64,000 nt of DNA from Notospermus geniculatus (lineage: Eukaryota > Nemertea > Pilidiophora > Heteronemertea > Lineidae): contig NMRB01001037.1 of assembly GCA_002633025.1 (NCBI GenBank), forward strand, positions 55,181 through 119,180. The letters are read 5' to 3'. Below the pieces are notes generated by a model, which was not told the origin of the DNA, ran no database searches, and was given only the letters and a program-made list of their open reading frames with translations. Position numbers and translations under genes: made by a program. This document shows, piece after piece, positions 43,369 to 54,233 of the stretch (position 1 is the stretch's first letter; the number at the start of each line of letters is the position of its first letter).

Positions 43369-46300
43369 CTGGAGCTTTTTCTTTCTAGTTTGGAACAACT
43401 TCTCAAGCGGCTTTTTCTTATCCTTCTTTCTTTTCCTGTCGAGCTCCTCCCGAAGCTCTGTCTTTTCCATCGTTATAGTGCGGAGCACCTTCTGAAGCTC
43501 TGTCTTTTCCCTCTTTGTTGTGTCGAGCTCCTCCTGAAGCTCTGTCTTTTCCGTCTTTGTGGTGTCGAGCTCCTCCTGAAGCTCTGTCTTTTCCATCGTT
43601 ACAGTGTGGAACACCTTCTGAAGCTCTGTCTTTTCCTTCGTTGTTGTGTCGAGCTCCTCCCGAAGCTCTGTCTTTTCCATCGTTACAGTATGGAGCAACT
43701 TCTGAAGCTCTGTCTTTTCCTTCTTTGTAGTGCCCAGCTCCTCCTGAAGTCGTCTGTAGTCGTTAATTTTAGTAATCAACTTCCTGTTGTATTCCAAGAC
43801 CTGTTTAAACATAGGAAACAACTGATGGGAACTTGGCAGACTGACAATGAAAGGCCCAACAAAAAAGACCCAAAAATCCCAAACAGGACAGGATCCACCT
43901 CCCTCTCCATCTCAGCTGATTATCTTGGCTGTAAATAAGCTACTTTGTCACCAGATTGTCTTTGCAGTGCTGGGAGATTCCTTTTCGATCGTTTGCTTGC
44001 AACCATTTTCATCATATCAAATATTACATAAATCCCCATTCCAATTGCCGGGAGGGGGGGGGGGGGNGGGGGGGGGGGGGGGGAGATCTACATTCAGAAC
44101 AATGCCTGGAGTGAAACCTATTTACTCTCAATGTGAGAAATAAATATTTTATGTTTGAAACCTCAGTTGTAGCCAGAATTCCAAGTTCCTACCTGACTTC
44201 TCAGCAGGCGATTCACTTTTCTTAACGAATCCAAGTCGCTCTGTAGACCTCTGGATTCATCCTGTAAGAATCATGTGCATTCTTTCACCGTTTGGCAAAA
44301 ATCTCTCTCGGCCATTTTTGAACGATGGCGAGGGCTTCATTCAATCACATAAATGTAGACCAGTTTTGTCAACATTGGCAGGACTGCCAACTGCAAGTTC
44401 CTGTATTAAAAACCTACCTTGTCTGCCTTGTCAGCCTCACCTGGAAGAAAAATAATCTTATGTCATCCTAAACGTAACCCGGTCTGGCTAGGGTTGCTGC
44501 TGAGCCGTTGCAACTCCTAGAACTCAAAAGGCAACGCGACGCGACAGCTAAACTACCGTGTGAGACTTTACTGCCGTTAGAGGCCACCACCAGTTAGTGG
44601 TCCTGGAACATCATGAAATATGACGTCACAGAGAAGAAATGCACGTCATCCATAATGACATGGAGGCATTTAACTTACGTACGTATGTGACGCCAAATTT
44701 TTGATGTTCTAGGACCATTAACAATACAGGCTGGCGGCCTCTAACGGCCATGACCCGAGCGGGTCGTCACATAAGACGTCTTCAGGATCCATATTCATGA
44801 AACTACTTAAGTCTATTACTGTGATACTTATCATTTGTGTTGAACAAAGGATAAGTGTCACACTTAGACTTAAGTAGTTTTGTGAATATGGGTCCACTAG
44901 GACAGGGAAAAACATGACGCTGTTGCTCCCCGCAGAGTGAAGTAGTTGACAAAATGATGATGTACAAGTAAATGTTCAGCAAACCGTTCAATTGCGAAAG
45001 ACCTATACTGATCCCACGGCAGTCAATGGAAACAGCCCTTTTTACACGGATTTGATTCACAACTCAAAAGCTTAATAAAATATGACCGAAACAAAAACAT
45101 ACAAAATGTTACACATGGTATGCATAAGGAATCCTTCTAAATCTGATAACAAAGAATAGCGATCACCGTTGGAATGAGGGTTTTGATAAAAATATGTTGC
45201 TTTTGCAAACCGTTTTTCTCTGACGTGTAGTGAAGTCGCTACGGATAATGTTTTCTATAACCGTTTGTGTACACGTCACTAGACCGCAACATTTGATGAC
45301 CTAAATGTAGTCGGTTGCCTAAACGTGCGGGTGCGAAAGCTCTCTAATACCGTACATGACATCCATATAGCTATGTGCCCTTTTAAAAAAGACTATGTTC
45401 ATAGGCCTAATCACCAAAGGCAAGTTTCGTCTCGCAACAATCAGAGTCAATATACAGTAGCGCATTAAAGATTATAACCCTCTACCACCAAAGTTGAGGC
45501 AACTTGAGTGTTCATTTGAACCCTGGCATTTAACATACAAATTCGTTTTGCTCCCCGCCATTATGAGCCTGCGAGCGCTAAGACCCGTCATGTTCTCAGG
45601 AAGAGCGTGGATTGAGAATGCGTCTCAATGCCTATTAGTTTCTCACTCAAATTGTGGGAAAACTTGTTAATAGGAGCCATGCTGGGGTACGAAGACGGAC
45701 TGATGAGCGTCGTGGACTTCTCCGTTTTGCGCTTTGCGCTTGTGCGTTCCCTATGTTTATGTGGTACGTACCGATAATAAAATTACTTTTTCTACCACAC
45801 ACTCACATTGGAAACGCACAAGCGTAAAGCGCACTAAAGGTCGGGGTCCACTTGTGCGTTTCGCGCTGCGTGATGCGTCAAATCTTTTGTAAGGGTGGCT
45901 ACACACCTAACGCGATTCGTTGACGCATGCGACAACGCCTTTGTTATTTTCCGCCGCACTGCACGCAAACAATTGCGTTGACGCATGCGTCGCCCAATCG
46001 CATGCGAATCGCGTTAGGTGTGTTCCTACCCTTAGGAAGCAGAACGGCGGAAAATAACAAAAGATTTGACGCATCACGCAGCGCAAAACGCACAAGTGGC
46101 CTGAGACCTTTAAGCATGGCGCACACGAGCGACAAAATCAAGGCGACTGCCGACAAGACTGCCAAAACGACCAGAAATCTGATAGATTTGACCCCATGTC
46201 TGCGGCAAATCGTCGTCCCAACCGACTGGTTGCTTTGGTCGACCGACTAATCAGTTTCATCGCCTACCTGCTGATGGGTTCAGGTGGTCGTTGCATCATA

Positions 46301-48992
46301 TGCGGACTATTTATGCTATGACCGATCATAACGATCGGTTTGAATGGTCTCTCTGCGACCGAAGATCCTGGCGACCAAAATTCAACATGTTGAACTTTGG
46401 TCGCCAAGGCCGATTATCTTTGCGACTTGTCGGCCGACCAGGAAAAAGATCCGCAAACTAATGCGATGCGACCTGACGATGGTCTGTGGCCTAAGTTGCT
46501 CCGGGAGGTCGTCTGTCGTTTGCGGATTCTTCACAAAAATGGTCGCCAGTGTGGTCGGCGAGCGACGTCGCTAGCGATGGTCTCCTACGACGTCGCCAGC
46601 GATGGTCTCGTCGGCAGTCGCCTTGATTTTGTCGCTCGTGTGCGCCATGCTTCGCAAAGTATGAATTGGCCTTATAAAAGGAGTGCCTTTAGGCCGTGCT
46701 GTCTTGATTGTTAAGAAGATGACTGGGGACTGAGGTTTACTACTTCAATAATTACCATCTGTGCAAAATTTCTTTTGATGTTGTTCCACTTCATCCGCTA
46801 GAGCATCTTTTTTGATGGTTTTCAGAGCATCAATCAGCACTTTATAGCCGTCCCTTTCGCCTATTATCAGCTTCATTTCCCTGGAAACGACGAGTTACCG
46901 GGAAAAGGATTTTGATAAACAGTGAGCTAAATGTGATTACCATAATAGTCCGGCAGCGAAACCCCGTTTTTTGGCTGAACCGTGCAATACGGTCTATAGA
47001 AGATTTTTTTGTTGAATATAAGAGAGTTGAATATGTAGTTTCAGAATCTGCCTGATGACACATTGGCATCCTTGGGCAATCTTAGTTATTTCGGTTTCCA
47101 TGGCAACGGGAAGTAAAAACCATGAAATTTGTTTAATGCCGAATATTTTTTACTCAGGTGTGCCAATGTTTCAGTTTGAAGGTGGAGCCATAACTCATAT
47201 TATGCCCGCTAACTTCTTGGCATGTTGCCAATAAATAAAAAGATCAAGGTCATTGGATAAGGCCAAGGTCATTTCAGAATGTATACTTTTTTTTCAACGA
47301 AAAATTAGTCCAGTGGGTGTAAGAATTAACCGGGAATAAATTGCAATTTAAGAAGGTTTTTTGCTTTTAAATCTTTTATTAGGTCACATTGGGCATCATA
47401 TCCAAAATCTGACAAAATCGGACTGCGGGAACCCACTTAATTTGCATATTCAGTTTTGTGAACTGACTTCAACGTTGGACGCCGACGGATGCAGTAACTG
47501 AGCTTTGTACAGGAAAGTGAGACCTGATGTACAGCTAACTTTGTAGCGGTTGGATTTAAACCTCATAAATGTATTACCAACAGATAGAAATATGGTACCT
47601 CGGAATCAAATAAGCCTATTCTTTGGAAGTTTTAAGCAGCTACGTAATTGAAATTGACGTTTTATGCATTTTGACCCATTTTTGTGTTAATTTATATAAA
47701 AAGCGTCGTCTCTCAGTACATAAGGACTAAAAACAATTGAGAATGTGTTTGTCTAGTTCCGAGACACCATATTTCTATCTGTTAGTAATACATTTATGGG
47801 GTTTAAATCCAACCGTTACAAAGTTAGCTGTACATCGGGTCTCGTTCTCCTGTACAGAGCTCAGTTGTTGAGTCCGTCGGCGTCCAACGTTGAAGTCAGT
47901 TCACAAAATTGAATATGCAAATAACTAAGATTGCCCAAGGATGCCAATGTGTCATCAGGCAGATTCTGAAACTACATATTCAACTCTCTTAAATCAAACA
48001 AAAAAATCTTCTATAGACCGCATTGCACGGTTCACTCCATCTGCTGCCGGACTATAATAAATACGACCAAACACGCAAAATGCGCTCCTCCACGTGAGCA
48101 TTTCCTCGCGCACATTGGCTCTCAATGTGAAATTCACCACGATTGTGGCGAAAGTATGTTTCGTTTATGGAGGGGGGAGACAGAGGCATTGTGGTGTGGT
48201 CGTAAATTCACTTCCAGTGAATTTCTCATTTCTATTAATACATGTACTAAAGTATGACTTTGAAGACACGTCCCTTGAAGACACGTCCCCTGCGTAACTG
48301 AATATTAGCCAATCAGAATGAAATAATACATTATCATTACATTTCTAAACAGTGAACGATAGCAGGTAGTCCGTCCAATTCCTCGTTCTGTTTGCTAGTA
48401 ATTGTTCGCCGCAGGAGAAGATACTCTTTCATCCTCTTTATCTCCTGTCCGCTCATATGATCAGCAAGACGATGGATGAGATTCGCGTGAGCAACTCTTT
48501 GCTCCTCCTGCCTCGATGTATAAATAAATAAAAAGGACATGGGAGAGATTTGTTAAAGGCCGGTGTAACGTTTTTCTGTGTGGCCATTTTTCTGTGTGAT
48601 TCCCATTGTTTGGAACACACTGGGAAACAGACGCACTGTTTCTCTGTGTGTCGCCCATTGTCAAGTCGCCGCTTATTCCGCCAGTCTGTTGTAATGTCAC
48701 ACTGGCACACGGACCTCACTGAAAAACGTTACACCGGATTTATTTGCGCAGCAGCTGTGTATCCGAGGGAAATTAAACCAACTGAATGCACACCTATAAA
48801 ACAAAGACCCCATGAACTATAAAATATACGCCGAACTATAAAGAAAGACCCTATGAACTATAAGACAAAGACCCAGCTACAAAAATGGCGCCTCGCCTGT
48901 CATCGTGTTTCTATGAAGCATCAGAGGGAATATCCAAAGAATATAACTTACCCTAGAGCCAGAAGTGTCTCTTGATGCTGACATATTTTCAC
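43369..48992 (-). CDS. Death-fold (probable DED) plus coiled-coil protein gene, six exons
   Basis: Minus-strand exons: 48992-48952 (ATG at 48984), 48507-48341, 46880-46756, 44440-44418, 44261-44193, 43800-43369. Every junction has AG/GT and the phases fit (0, 2, 1, 0, 0, 0), giving 283 open codons with no stop at either end of the last exon. Residues about 12-107 form an all-helical death-fold module across exons 2-3: NLIHRLADHMSGQEIKRMK, TSKQNEELDGLPAIVHCLE, then MKLIIGERDGYKVLIDALK and IKKDALADEVE; the pattern is closest to a death effector domain, though CARD or DD cannot be excluded. Residues about 120-283 are a Leu/Glu/Lys coiled coil with seven 14-residue repeats (EKTELQEELDTTK type). 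The first exon has an acceptor upstream, so a 5' UTR exon must exist. Such adaptors usually act in cytoplasmic apoptosis or innate immune signalling. The gene may continue into the propeller exons at 35222-36277. Confidence 0.75.
44051..44084. repeat. Poly-G tract with unresolved base
   Basis: About 30 G with n at 44067, in the intron between the 44193-44261 and 43369-43800 exons. Length uncertain. Confidence 0.85.
44785..44895. mobile_element. 111-bp hairpin MITE (intact copy of 2402-2508)
   Basis: GGATCCATATTCATGAAACT and inverted right end; inner arms ACTTAAGTCTA and GATACTTATC/GATAAGTGTC pair. It lies in an intron of the death-fold gene. Confidence 0.75.
45730..45832. mobile_element. Small hairpin (GCGCTTTGCGCTTGTGCGTT arms)
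   Basis: About 22-bp arms with a 55-bp centre. The arms resemble those of the next element (CTTGTGCGTTTCGCGC), so the two may be related MITEs. Confidence 0.6.
45835..46112. mobile_element. MITE with TAAAGGTC ends, carrying a nested MITE
   Basis: Outer arms TAAAGGTCGGGGTCCACTTG ... GATGCGTCAAATCTTTTGT pair with 46037-46112. The inner insert is 45891-46034. Confidence 0.75.
45891..46034. mobile_element. Nested MITE, AAGGGTGGCTACACACCTAA ends
   Basis: AAGGGTGGCTACACACCTAA and CGCGATTCG arms are inverted at the right (CGAATCGCGTTAGGTGTGTT). It interrupts the TAAAGGTC element. Confidence 0.8.
46112..46652. mobile_element. MITE, AAGCATGGCGCACACGAGCG ends
   Basis: About 48-bp inverted ends (AAGCATGGCGCACACGAGCG, ACAAAATCAAGGCGACTGCC). 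The body is unusually rich in GTCGxCGAC and GCGACC words. It starts exactly where the previous MITE ends. Confidence 0.8.
46944..48058. mobile_element. Long foldback in intron 2, with a 352-bp insert in one arm
   Basis: ATAATAGTCCGGCAGC starts the left arm; the right arm is 47750-48058. Both contain TTCAGAATCTGCCTGATGAC and CTTCAACGTTGGACGCCGAC. The left arm alone has 47092-47443 inserted between TTAGTTATTT and GCATATTCA. It lies between death-fold exons 2 and 3. Confidence 0.8.
48560..48737. mobile_element. MITE, CCGGTGTAACGTTTTTC ends
   Basis: CCGGTGTAACGTTTTTC and its inverted copy at the right. It lies in intron 1 of the death-fold gene. Its interior (TTTGGAACACAC, TTTCTCTGTGTGTCGC) resembles 55715-55790. 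Confidence 0.7.
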
Positions 48993-48999
48993 CTGAAAA

Positions 49000-49941
49000 C
49001 AAATTAATCGACCATTTCAAAATACAAAATTCTGTATTTTAGTGAATTAGATCCGTAGCAGGCCTAAATTTGTGGCTGACTGCGTGCTACGGTATCCAAA
49101 AATGCCAAAGCGAGTAAAGCCATAGCAGGCAAAATTGACCGACATAAAATACATATATGTAGAGAAAAAAATCATAAAAAATTAGTAGGCAAAATTGACC
49201 GACATAAAATAATAGATTTTATATAAATTTTTATAAAATTTATAAAGCAACTAATATAGATTATAGATTTTATGTAATTTTGATATTATATTAATTTATG
49301 TACATGTATTACGTTCTACGTTCTATAAATAAGTTCTATAAATCTTACATAAACTTGCTTATGTAAAATTTGTATAAAAAATATTACGCCTAAAATCCGC
49401 TTTGAAACGGGAAAAATCGCAACATAAACATCTTTTGTTAAGACATACGTTCAAGCTTGGAGGAATTATACTAACAGTATAATTCACAGTCGATCATCAA
49501 TAAGATTATTTCACACGGAAGTATGCCACTTTCACGTGACATTATGTTTAAAAAAACACTAATCGACGGCTAGGCCAGGGTAGCTCTCATGAAATGAACG
49601 AAATGACTAAATTAAAGGGGAATAGTATTCCTTCCCTATCCTGCGCTGAACATACGGGCTAAAGGAAGGGAGACCTCTTTTGACAACGTGTTTGAGCTAC
49701 CGCTTATCAACCTCGCCCCATGTAGAGTGACTCTTGTTCCTTGGATATTCCACGTTTGCATTGTAATCATACATTCTCCAACACTGGGGCGAAAGGCGAG
49801 ACTACGGTATTGGAGAATGATGATATCACCGCCGGTGGCGCCGGCTATCGACAAAAAGTGGCAATATCGTGGCCCTTATTTAAAGGAAGCGCGAATAAAA
49901 TCGGAACAAAAATCTTTCCTAAAGGTAAGGCATCATCATAA
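49000..49941. other. AT-rich spacer upstream of the death-fold gene
   Basis: 49160-49400 is strongly A+T rich, with a 25-bp direct repeat GGCAAAATTGACCGACATAA at 49130 and 49190. Frames at 49636-50074 overlap on both strands and have no recognisable domain. No promoter motif could be assigned. Confidence 0.35.
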
Positions 49942-50073
49942 TAGGGAGTTTTCGCAAAGCCCCCGAAACGCCAACGCGAATGCCAAACCCATTGTTCGAT
50001 GCCACGAAGAGAGCACCGAACAAAAGGGCAGACGTTCGCGTTGGCGTTTTGGGGGCTTTGCGAAAACTCCCTA
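49942..50073. mobile_element. MITE family M1 (TAGGGAGTTTTCGC ends), copy 2
   Basis: TAGGGAGTTTTCGCAAAGCC and its perfect inverted partner, with GAAACGCCAACGCGAA inner arms. The edges are TA. It is the cleanest copy of the family. Confidence 0.9.
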
Positions 50074-50883
50074 ATATATGAAATAATGACGTGAATGGTG
50101 TTATTTTGTTGTGGACAGTAATGACGGTAAATGTTGGAACTTACCACAAGCAGTTAGACGACCAAAAACAAAAAGAAAATTATCCGAAATCGGAGAGGGC
50201 GAATTCGACCACACTGCGCGGCAGACGATATGATAATGACGGGCTTGGCACAACAAACGTCAATATCACCGGAGCAACTTGACTTGCGTGATCGGGGATA
50301 GGCCTATCCTGCCCAGGCCCGGGCTTTGAATGCTTCATTAGCATTTCAAGTCATGATATATCCTTTATATCTGGTGTTTACGAAAATATAAATTGAAAGA
50401 AGTTATTGAGACGAATCGGGATATTGAATATGTTAACATTACAATGACAAAAAGGCATTGCTAACATTCTGATATCGAAGCTCTTGGAGACCTTTGAACA
50501 CTGTGTAGGCCTATATGTATGTGGACTTTTTTTAAAAATCTGTTGATGTGTGTGTCTGTAGATGAGCATACACTAGTTGATAGATAAGGTATAGGCCTGG
50601 CTTGGGCTGGGGTGCGGCATTTCTTTGCTGTTATTTGACCTATTTAGAAACAGGTTTTAATTCAGTTAAATGAAAACTTGTGACATATCATTTGCAATGT
50701 ACTACAAACCGGTCAGAGCAGGTTTAGATTATAAAGAAACATCGCCTGCGGGCGTGGCACCTGATATATCCTGCAATTTCCTACAGATTTGCAGACAAGT
50801 GATTCGGTTCAATGTGACGAGGCGAATAGGATGCATTGCTGACGTAGGCCCTACTTCATACCTTTAGAATAGGCCTGCCTCCA
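50074..50883. other. No gene seen
   Basis: Short frames only. TAGGCCTA octamers occur near 50300 and 50505. No shared repeat found. Confidence 0.3.
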
Positions 50884-51315
50884 CTTCATTCCACATCGGA
50901 GTGGCGCGAGGTTTTCAGCCGATATCTCCGCGACGGCTGGGTCAAATTTGACATACATTGTACCATACATCAATTGACTTGTCTTTCTTGTCGGTATCTT
51001 TCTGCTATCTTCATTTTTCGCGTAAGACCGACATAACGGATCCCTTCCTCAAAACCCATTTCATTTCGCCATGGTGTTCAGTGCAGTTTACATGTGCGCG
51101 ATGCATTGCGTCATTTCAAAATGGCCGCCATCTCGGCCGTAACATGAAATGCGATTGGTGAAAGAACTTTCATCTGTCAGGTTTATAGGGAAAATGACAG
51201 TGATGATGGCTGAAGCGGCAAAAAAGACAAATCGATTGATGCATGGTGTCAAATTTGACCAGCCGTTGCGTAGATATCGTCCACAAACCTCGCGCCAATT
51301 GGATATGGAATGAAG
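50884..51315. mobile_element. MITE or foldback, CTTCATTCC ends
   Basis: About 95-bp arms pair: GTGGCGCGAGGTTTTCAGCC, CGATATCTCCGCGACGGCTG and GTCAAATTTGACA, with about 80 percent identity by eye. Confidence 0.7.
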
Positions 51316-52599
51316 AGTAGTTCAGGATCTTAACAACAGTTGATATCTTTCACCGTTGTTCAGTATATTAAAGCCATACAATCCTCGAAGTCAGCAGTTG
51401 ATCTACAAGCTATTTCAGTCAAAAATAGAATACATTATCAGTTTGAAATTTCAATCAAACATTACAGCATATCAATGTGTAATATTATTATACGCAGGAT
51501 TAAGTTGCCAAAGTGGGAAAAATGCAACCAATGATTATAAAATTCGATATTTCAACATAATTAATCTGTGGTTCTGACTCAACTGCCATTTTGGTTCAAA
51601 CCAAAGTTCTAGACCAATCAGAACTGCCGTTCTATCCAACGTCATAACAAACACAATGTCGAAGCAGTATGAAAGGCCAGCAACTGATTGGACAATGCAT
51701 TTTCACCATAAATTCGAACCTAATTATGGTTAAAATTTACACTTTATTTCCTCTCTTTTTCTAACATATGAACACAATATAATTCAGCGCATTTAAAAAC
51801 ACACAGATATTCACTTGCAAATTACAGTATAAAAGATGTTGTCAATATCAAAGACGAATTGATGGCTGAGGATCGCTGGTGGCTTTGGGGATTGTATGGC
51901 TTTAAGCCCAACAGTTTGCGTTAGGTTTTGTATCTCGCGACGGCCGACGTAACCTTTGACCTTAGCAACGTCGTATATTCAGGCTCGAAAGACTGATCAA
52001 AAATCTATCTATTTGGATGGTCTAAGTTACCAATTAGGCATGGAGAGTGTTACTACACATAAAAGAATGAGTTGAAGCGTGTTACCTTACCTGATGAAGG
52101 GTTAGTCACGCTGAATGGGTGAATGTCGTCCAGTCCTGATCCTACACACTTATTCCTAGCCCAAGCCCCTAACGCTAATCCCAACCCTGACCCTCAACCC
52201 TTCTTACTGACCCCTACCCTAATCCTTAACCTAGTCCTGACCCTAACCGTCAACACTAACCATCCTAACTCCGTTATAAACCTGGGTACAGTGGTTTAGT
52301 GGGTACAGTTTGTGCGTTGGTCACGCTATAACAGCGTGTGACTGCTGAACTTCTCAAGTGATGAAGGTATGGCGCGAGGCGGCCATTTTTGTTCGATATA
52401 GTAACAGTCCAGCCTCGGCGGTGTTACCACTGCACTGGCTTTTTATAGGTTGGACAGGACACCAGTCTTATCAAGGTGGGAAGGGAGAAAGAGTCGTCTT
52501 CTTCCTCTTACAGTTGTCTGAACTGGGGACCCCACAGACGTTGTGTTTTGGCATCGCCATCGGCCAATATTTGGTGAAACGCCATATCACAGTGGAAAT
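51316..52599. other. No gene seen; telomere-like degenerate repeat at 52140-52270
   Basis: 52140-52270 consists of irregular CCTAACCC, CCTGACCC and CCTTAACC words, like decayed telomeric DNA. A good minus-strand donor (CATCAG|GTAAGG) at 52091/52090 could belong to a 5' UTR exon of the death-fold gene, but nothing else supports it. Confidence 0.4.
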
Positions 52600-52880
52600 C
52601 TAGCGACGTGCCATTTCGCAGGCCTGTTTTTAAAGCCTGTCTCTCAGGCCATGATTGCTCTTCCCTTTGAACATGTTTACGAAACGAGATTGAAAGAAGT
52701 TTTTGTGTCGAAATCTGGGGCTGACGTCCCTCAATAAAGAGACTTGAATAACCGTGCAGTATAACAGGCTCAGATAGGATATTATGTACTGGTGGTGAGG
52801 AGATCTTTGAATGCCTGCCAAGTCCAGACAAAACATTTTTTCTTCCGTTATCTAACCTTATGTAAACGTAGGCCAGCATA
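52600..52880. repeat. Diverged direct repeat, copy 1 (pair with 56690-56940)
   Basis: Shared words in order: CCAGGCCTG/GCAGGCCTG, GTTTACGAA, GATTGAAAGAAGT, GAAATCTGGGGCT, ACGTCC, ATCTTTGAATGC. No frame is conserved between the two copies, so it is a non-coding repeat or a very old retroelement fragment. Confidence 0.55.
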
Positions 52881-53245
52881 CCAGCTTGGATATGATATCT
52901 GTGGTTGGATTTCATGGCTTGGTTTGAATGCTAACGAGTTTGTTCCACGTAGTTGGTCTTGTATTGTCTCCAACAGGTTTAAGGGCTCTCTGTATAGAAT
53001 TTTAGGGTACCACCTGATATTTTCAAAGTGTTAGGAGAATGTAGGTAGAGGTATCATAGCCTCGTGAATGTCCGCAAAATGCTTGCCTGATACGTGCTAC
53101 AAACAATCCAGCCTTAGTTTTCAGCAGACATTGAAAAACTGCAGGCAGAGCTCTGATGTATTCAGATCAGATAGAGCATAGTGCATTTTACACTACACTA
53201 ACGTTGGGGAACGTAAGCACTTCCTGAATTCAATACAGTGTGGCT

Positions 53246-53502
53246 TTAAAGATAATATATCACGACTTCATTGTTTACCTTCAATGTTTGTAAATATGGG
53301 ATGTTTACATTATGTTATTTTGGACTTTTGGGACATGCCAACCCACCAATTTGAATACTTTCGATATCAAAAGAATTTCTAGAGGGGCATGCCACCAACA
53401 AATTATTCACAAGACAAAAAAAGACTTGACATAAACAAACAAAATGTAAATAAACAGTGATTTTCGTGGCCCGCGAAAATACCCGTGATATATTATCTTT
53501 AA
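53246..53502. mobile_element. TTAA-target MITE, full copy
   Basis: TTAAAGATAATATATCACG and its inverted right end (GTGATATATTATCTTTAA), bounded by TTAA. It matches 31092-31348 and 11839-12038. Confidence 0.85.
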
Positions 53503-53659
53503 GTTACTATTACTGTTGACGCAATTACCGTCATTTCAGCAGCTCGTGCCATCTTGGATTTCTTGCAACCTACACATGCGCAGTTGTGTCCAGTGGGCAA
53601 ATTTCGTATCTCCCAGGCCAATCACATGCGTTGGTTTGCCTAAGAGATCAGGGCGAATT

Positions 53660-53795
53660 TTTTAAAGATTCGATTCTTTAAAAGACTCGGTTAATTAAGA
53701 TTCGATTCTTTAAAAAGATTCGATTCTTTAAAAGATTTGATTCATTAAAAGATTCGATTCTTTAAAAAGATTCGATTCCTTAAAAGATTTGATTC
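53660..53795. repeat. Palindromic minisatellite AAGATTCGATTCTTTAA
   Basis: Seven to eight units of 16-18 bp, each self-complementary (TTAAAGATTCGATTCTTTAA). Unit spacing varies. Confidence 0.8.
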
Positions 53796-54075
53796 GATCC
53801 TGATATGAAAACAGTAATATAATTGGCGAGAATTCCCTGTCATCAGGTGACGACCCAGCAGAATTACCGCCGTTTGGGGGCGCTATGATTGAATGTACAT
53901 GTACATGTACCACTTGTCGACGTTTCGTCGTCACTGTTGCACTGCGCCAATGACGTCATGACGCGACGTCATCGCAATGCTTTTCTCTTAATATTAACGT
54001 CTCCGCCTGCAGCGCCGCCCTCTGTTGGGAAAAAAGGTCTGTGTGTTCATCTGTTAATGGTTGACCGAGGCGTAT

Positions 54076-54233
54076 TAGGGAGGTTAAGAAATCAAACGAT
54101 AAACGTTAACGTTAACGACAACGTTATTTTTGTACCGGTACCGAAAATGCAATATAAGATCTGGGGAATGTGTAGCATGAAAAATAACGTTGTCGTAAAG
54201 TTTACGTTTATCTTTTGATTTCCTAACCTCTCT
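54076..54233. mobile_element. Hairpin MITE, TAGGGAGGTTAAGAAATCAA end
   Basis: About 55-bp arms (GGGAGGTTAAGAAATCAAAC, GATAAACGT, GACAACGTTATTTTT). Its right edge touches the CTCTCT duplication of the next element, which inserted there. Confidence 0.75.

Noticed and set aside
43351-43938. Plus-strand frame of 195 codons, Leu/Cys-rich
   Set aside because: It is the antisense of the coiled-coil exon, whose repeats keep the opposite strand open; the minus strand has matching splice sites and heptads.
45927-46714. Plus-strand frames of 76-107 codons
   Set aside because: They are made of the nested MITEs at 45835-46652 and have mirrored frames on the other strand.
49636-50147. Overlapping frames of 72-128 codons on both strands
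   Set aside because: They run through the M1 MITE and show no domain, no splice support and no conserved block.
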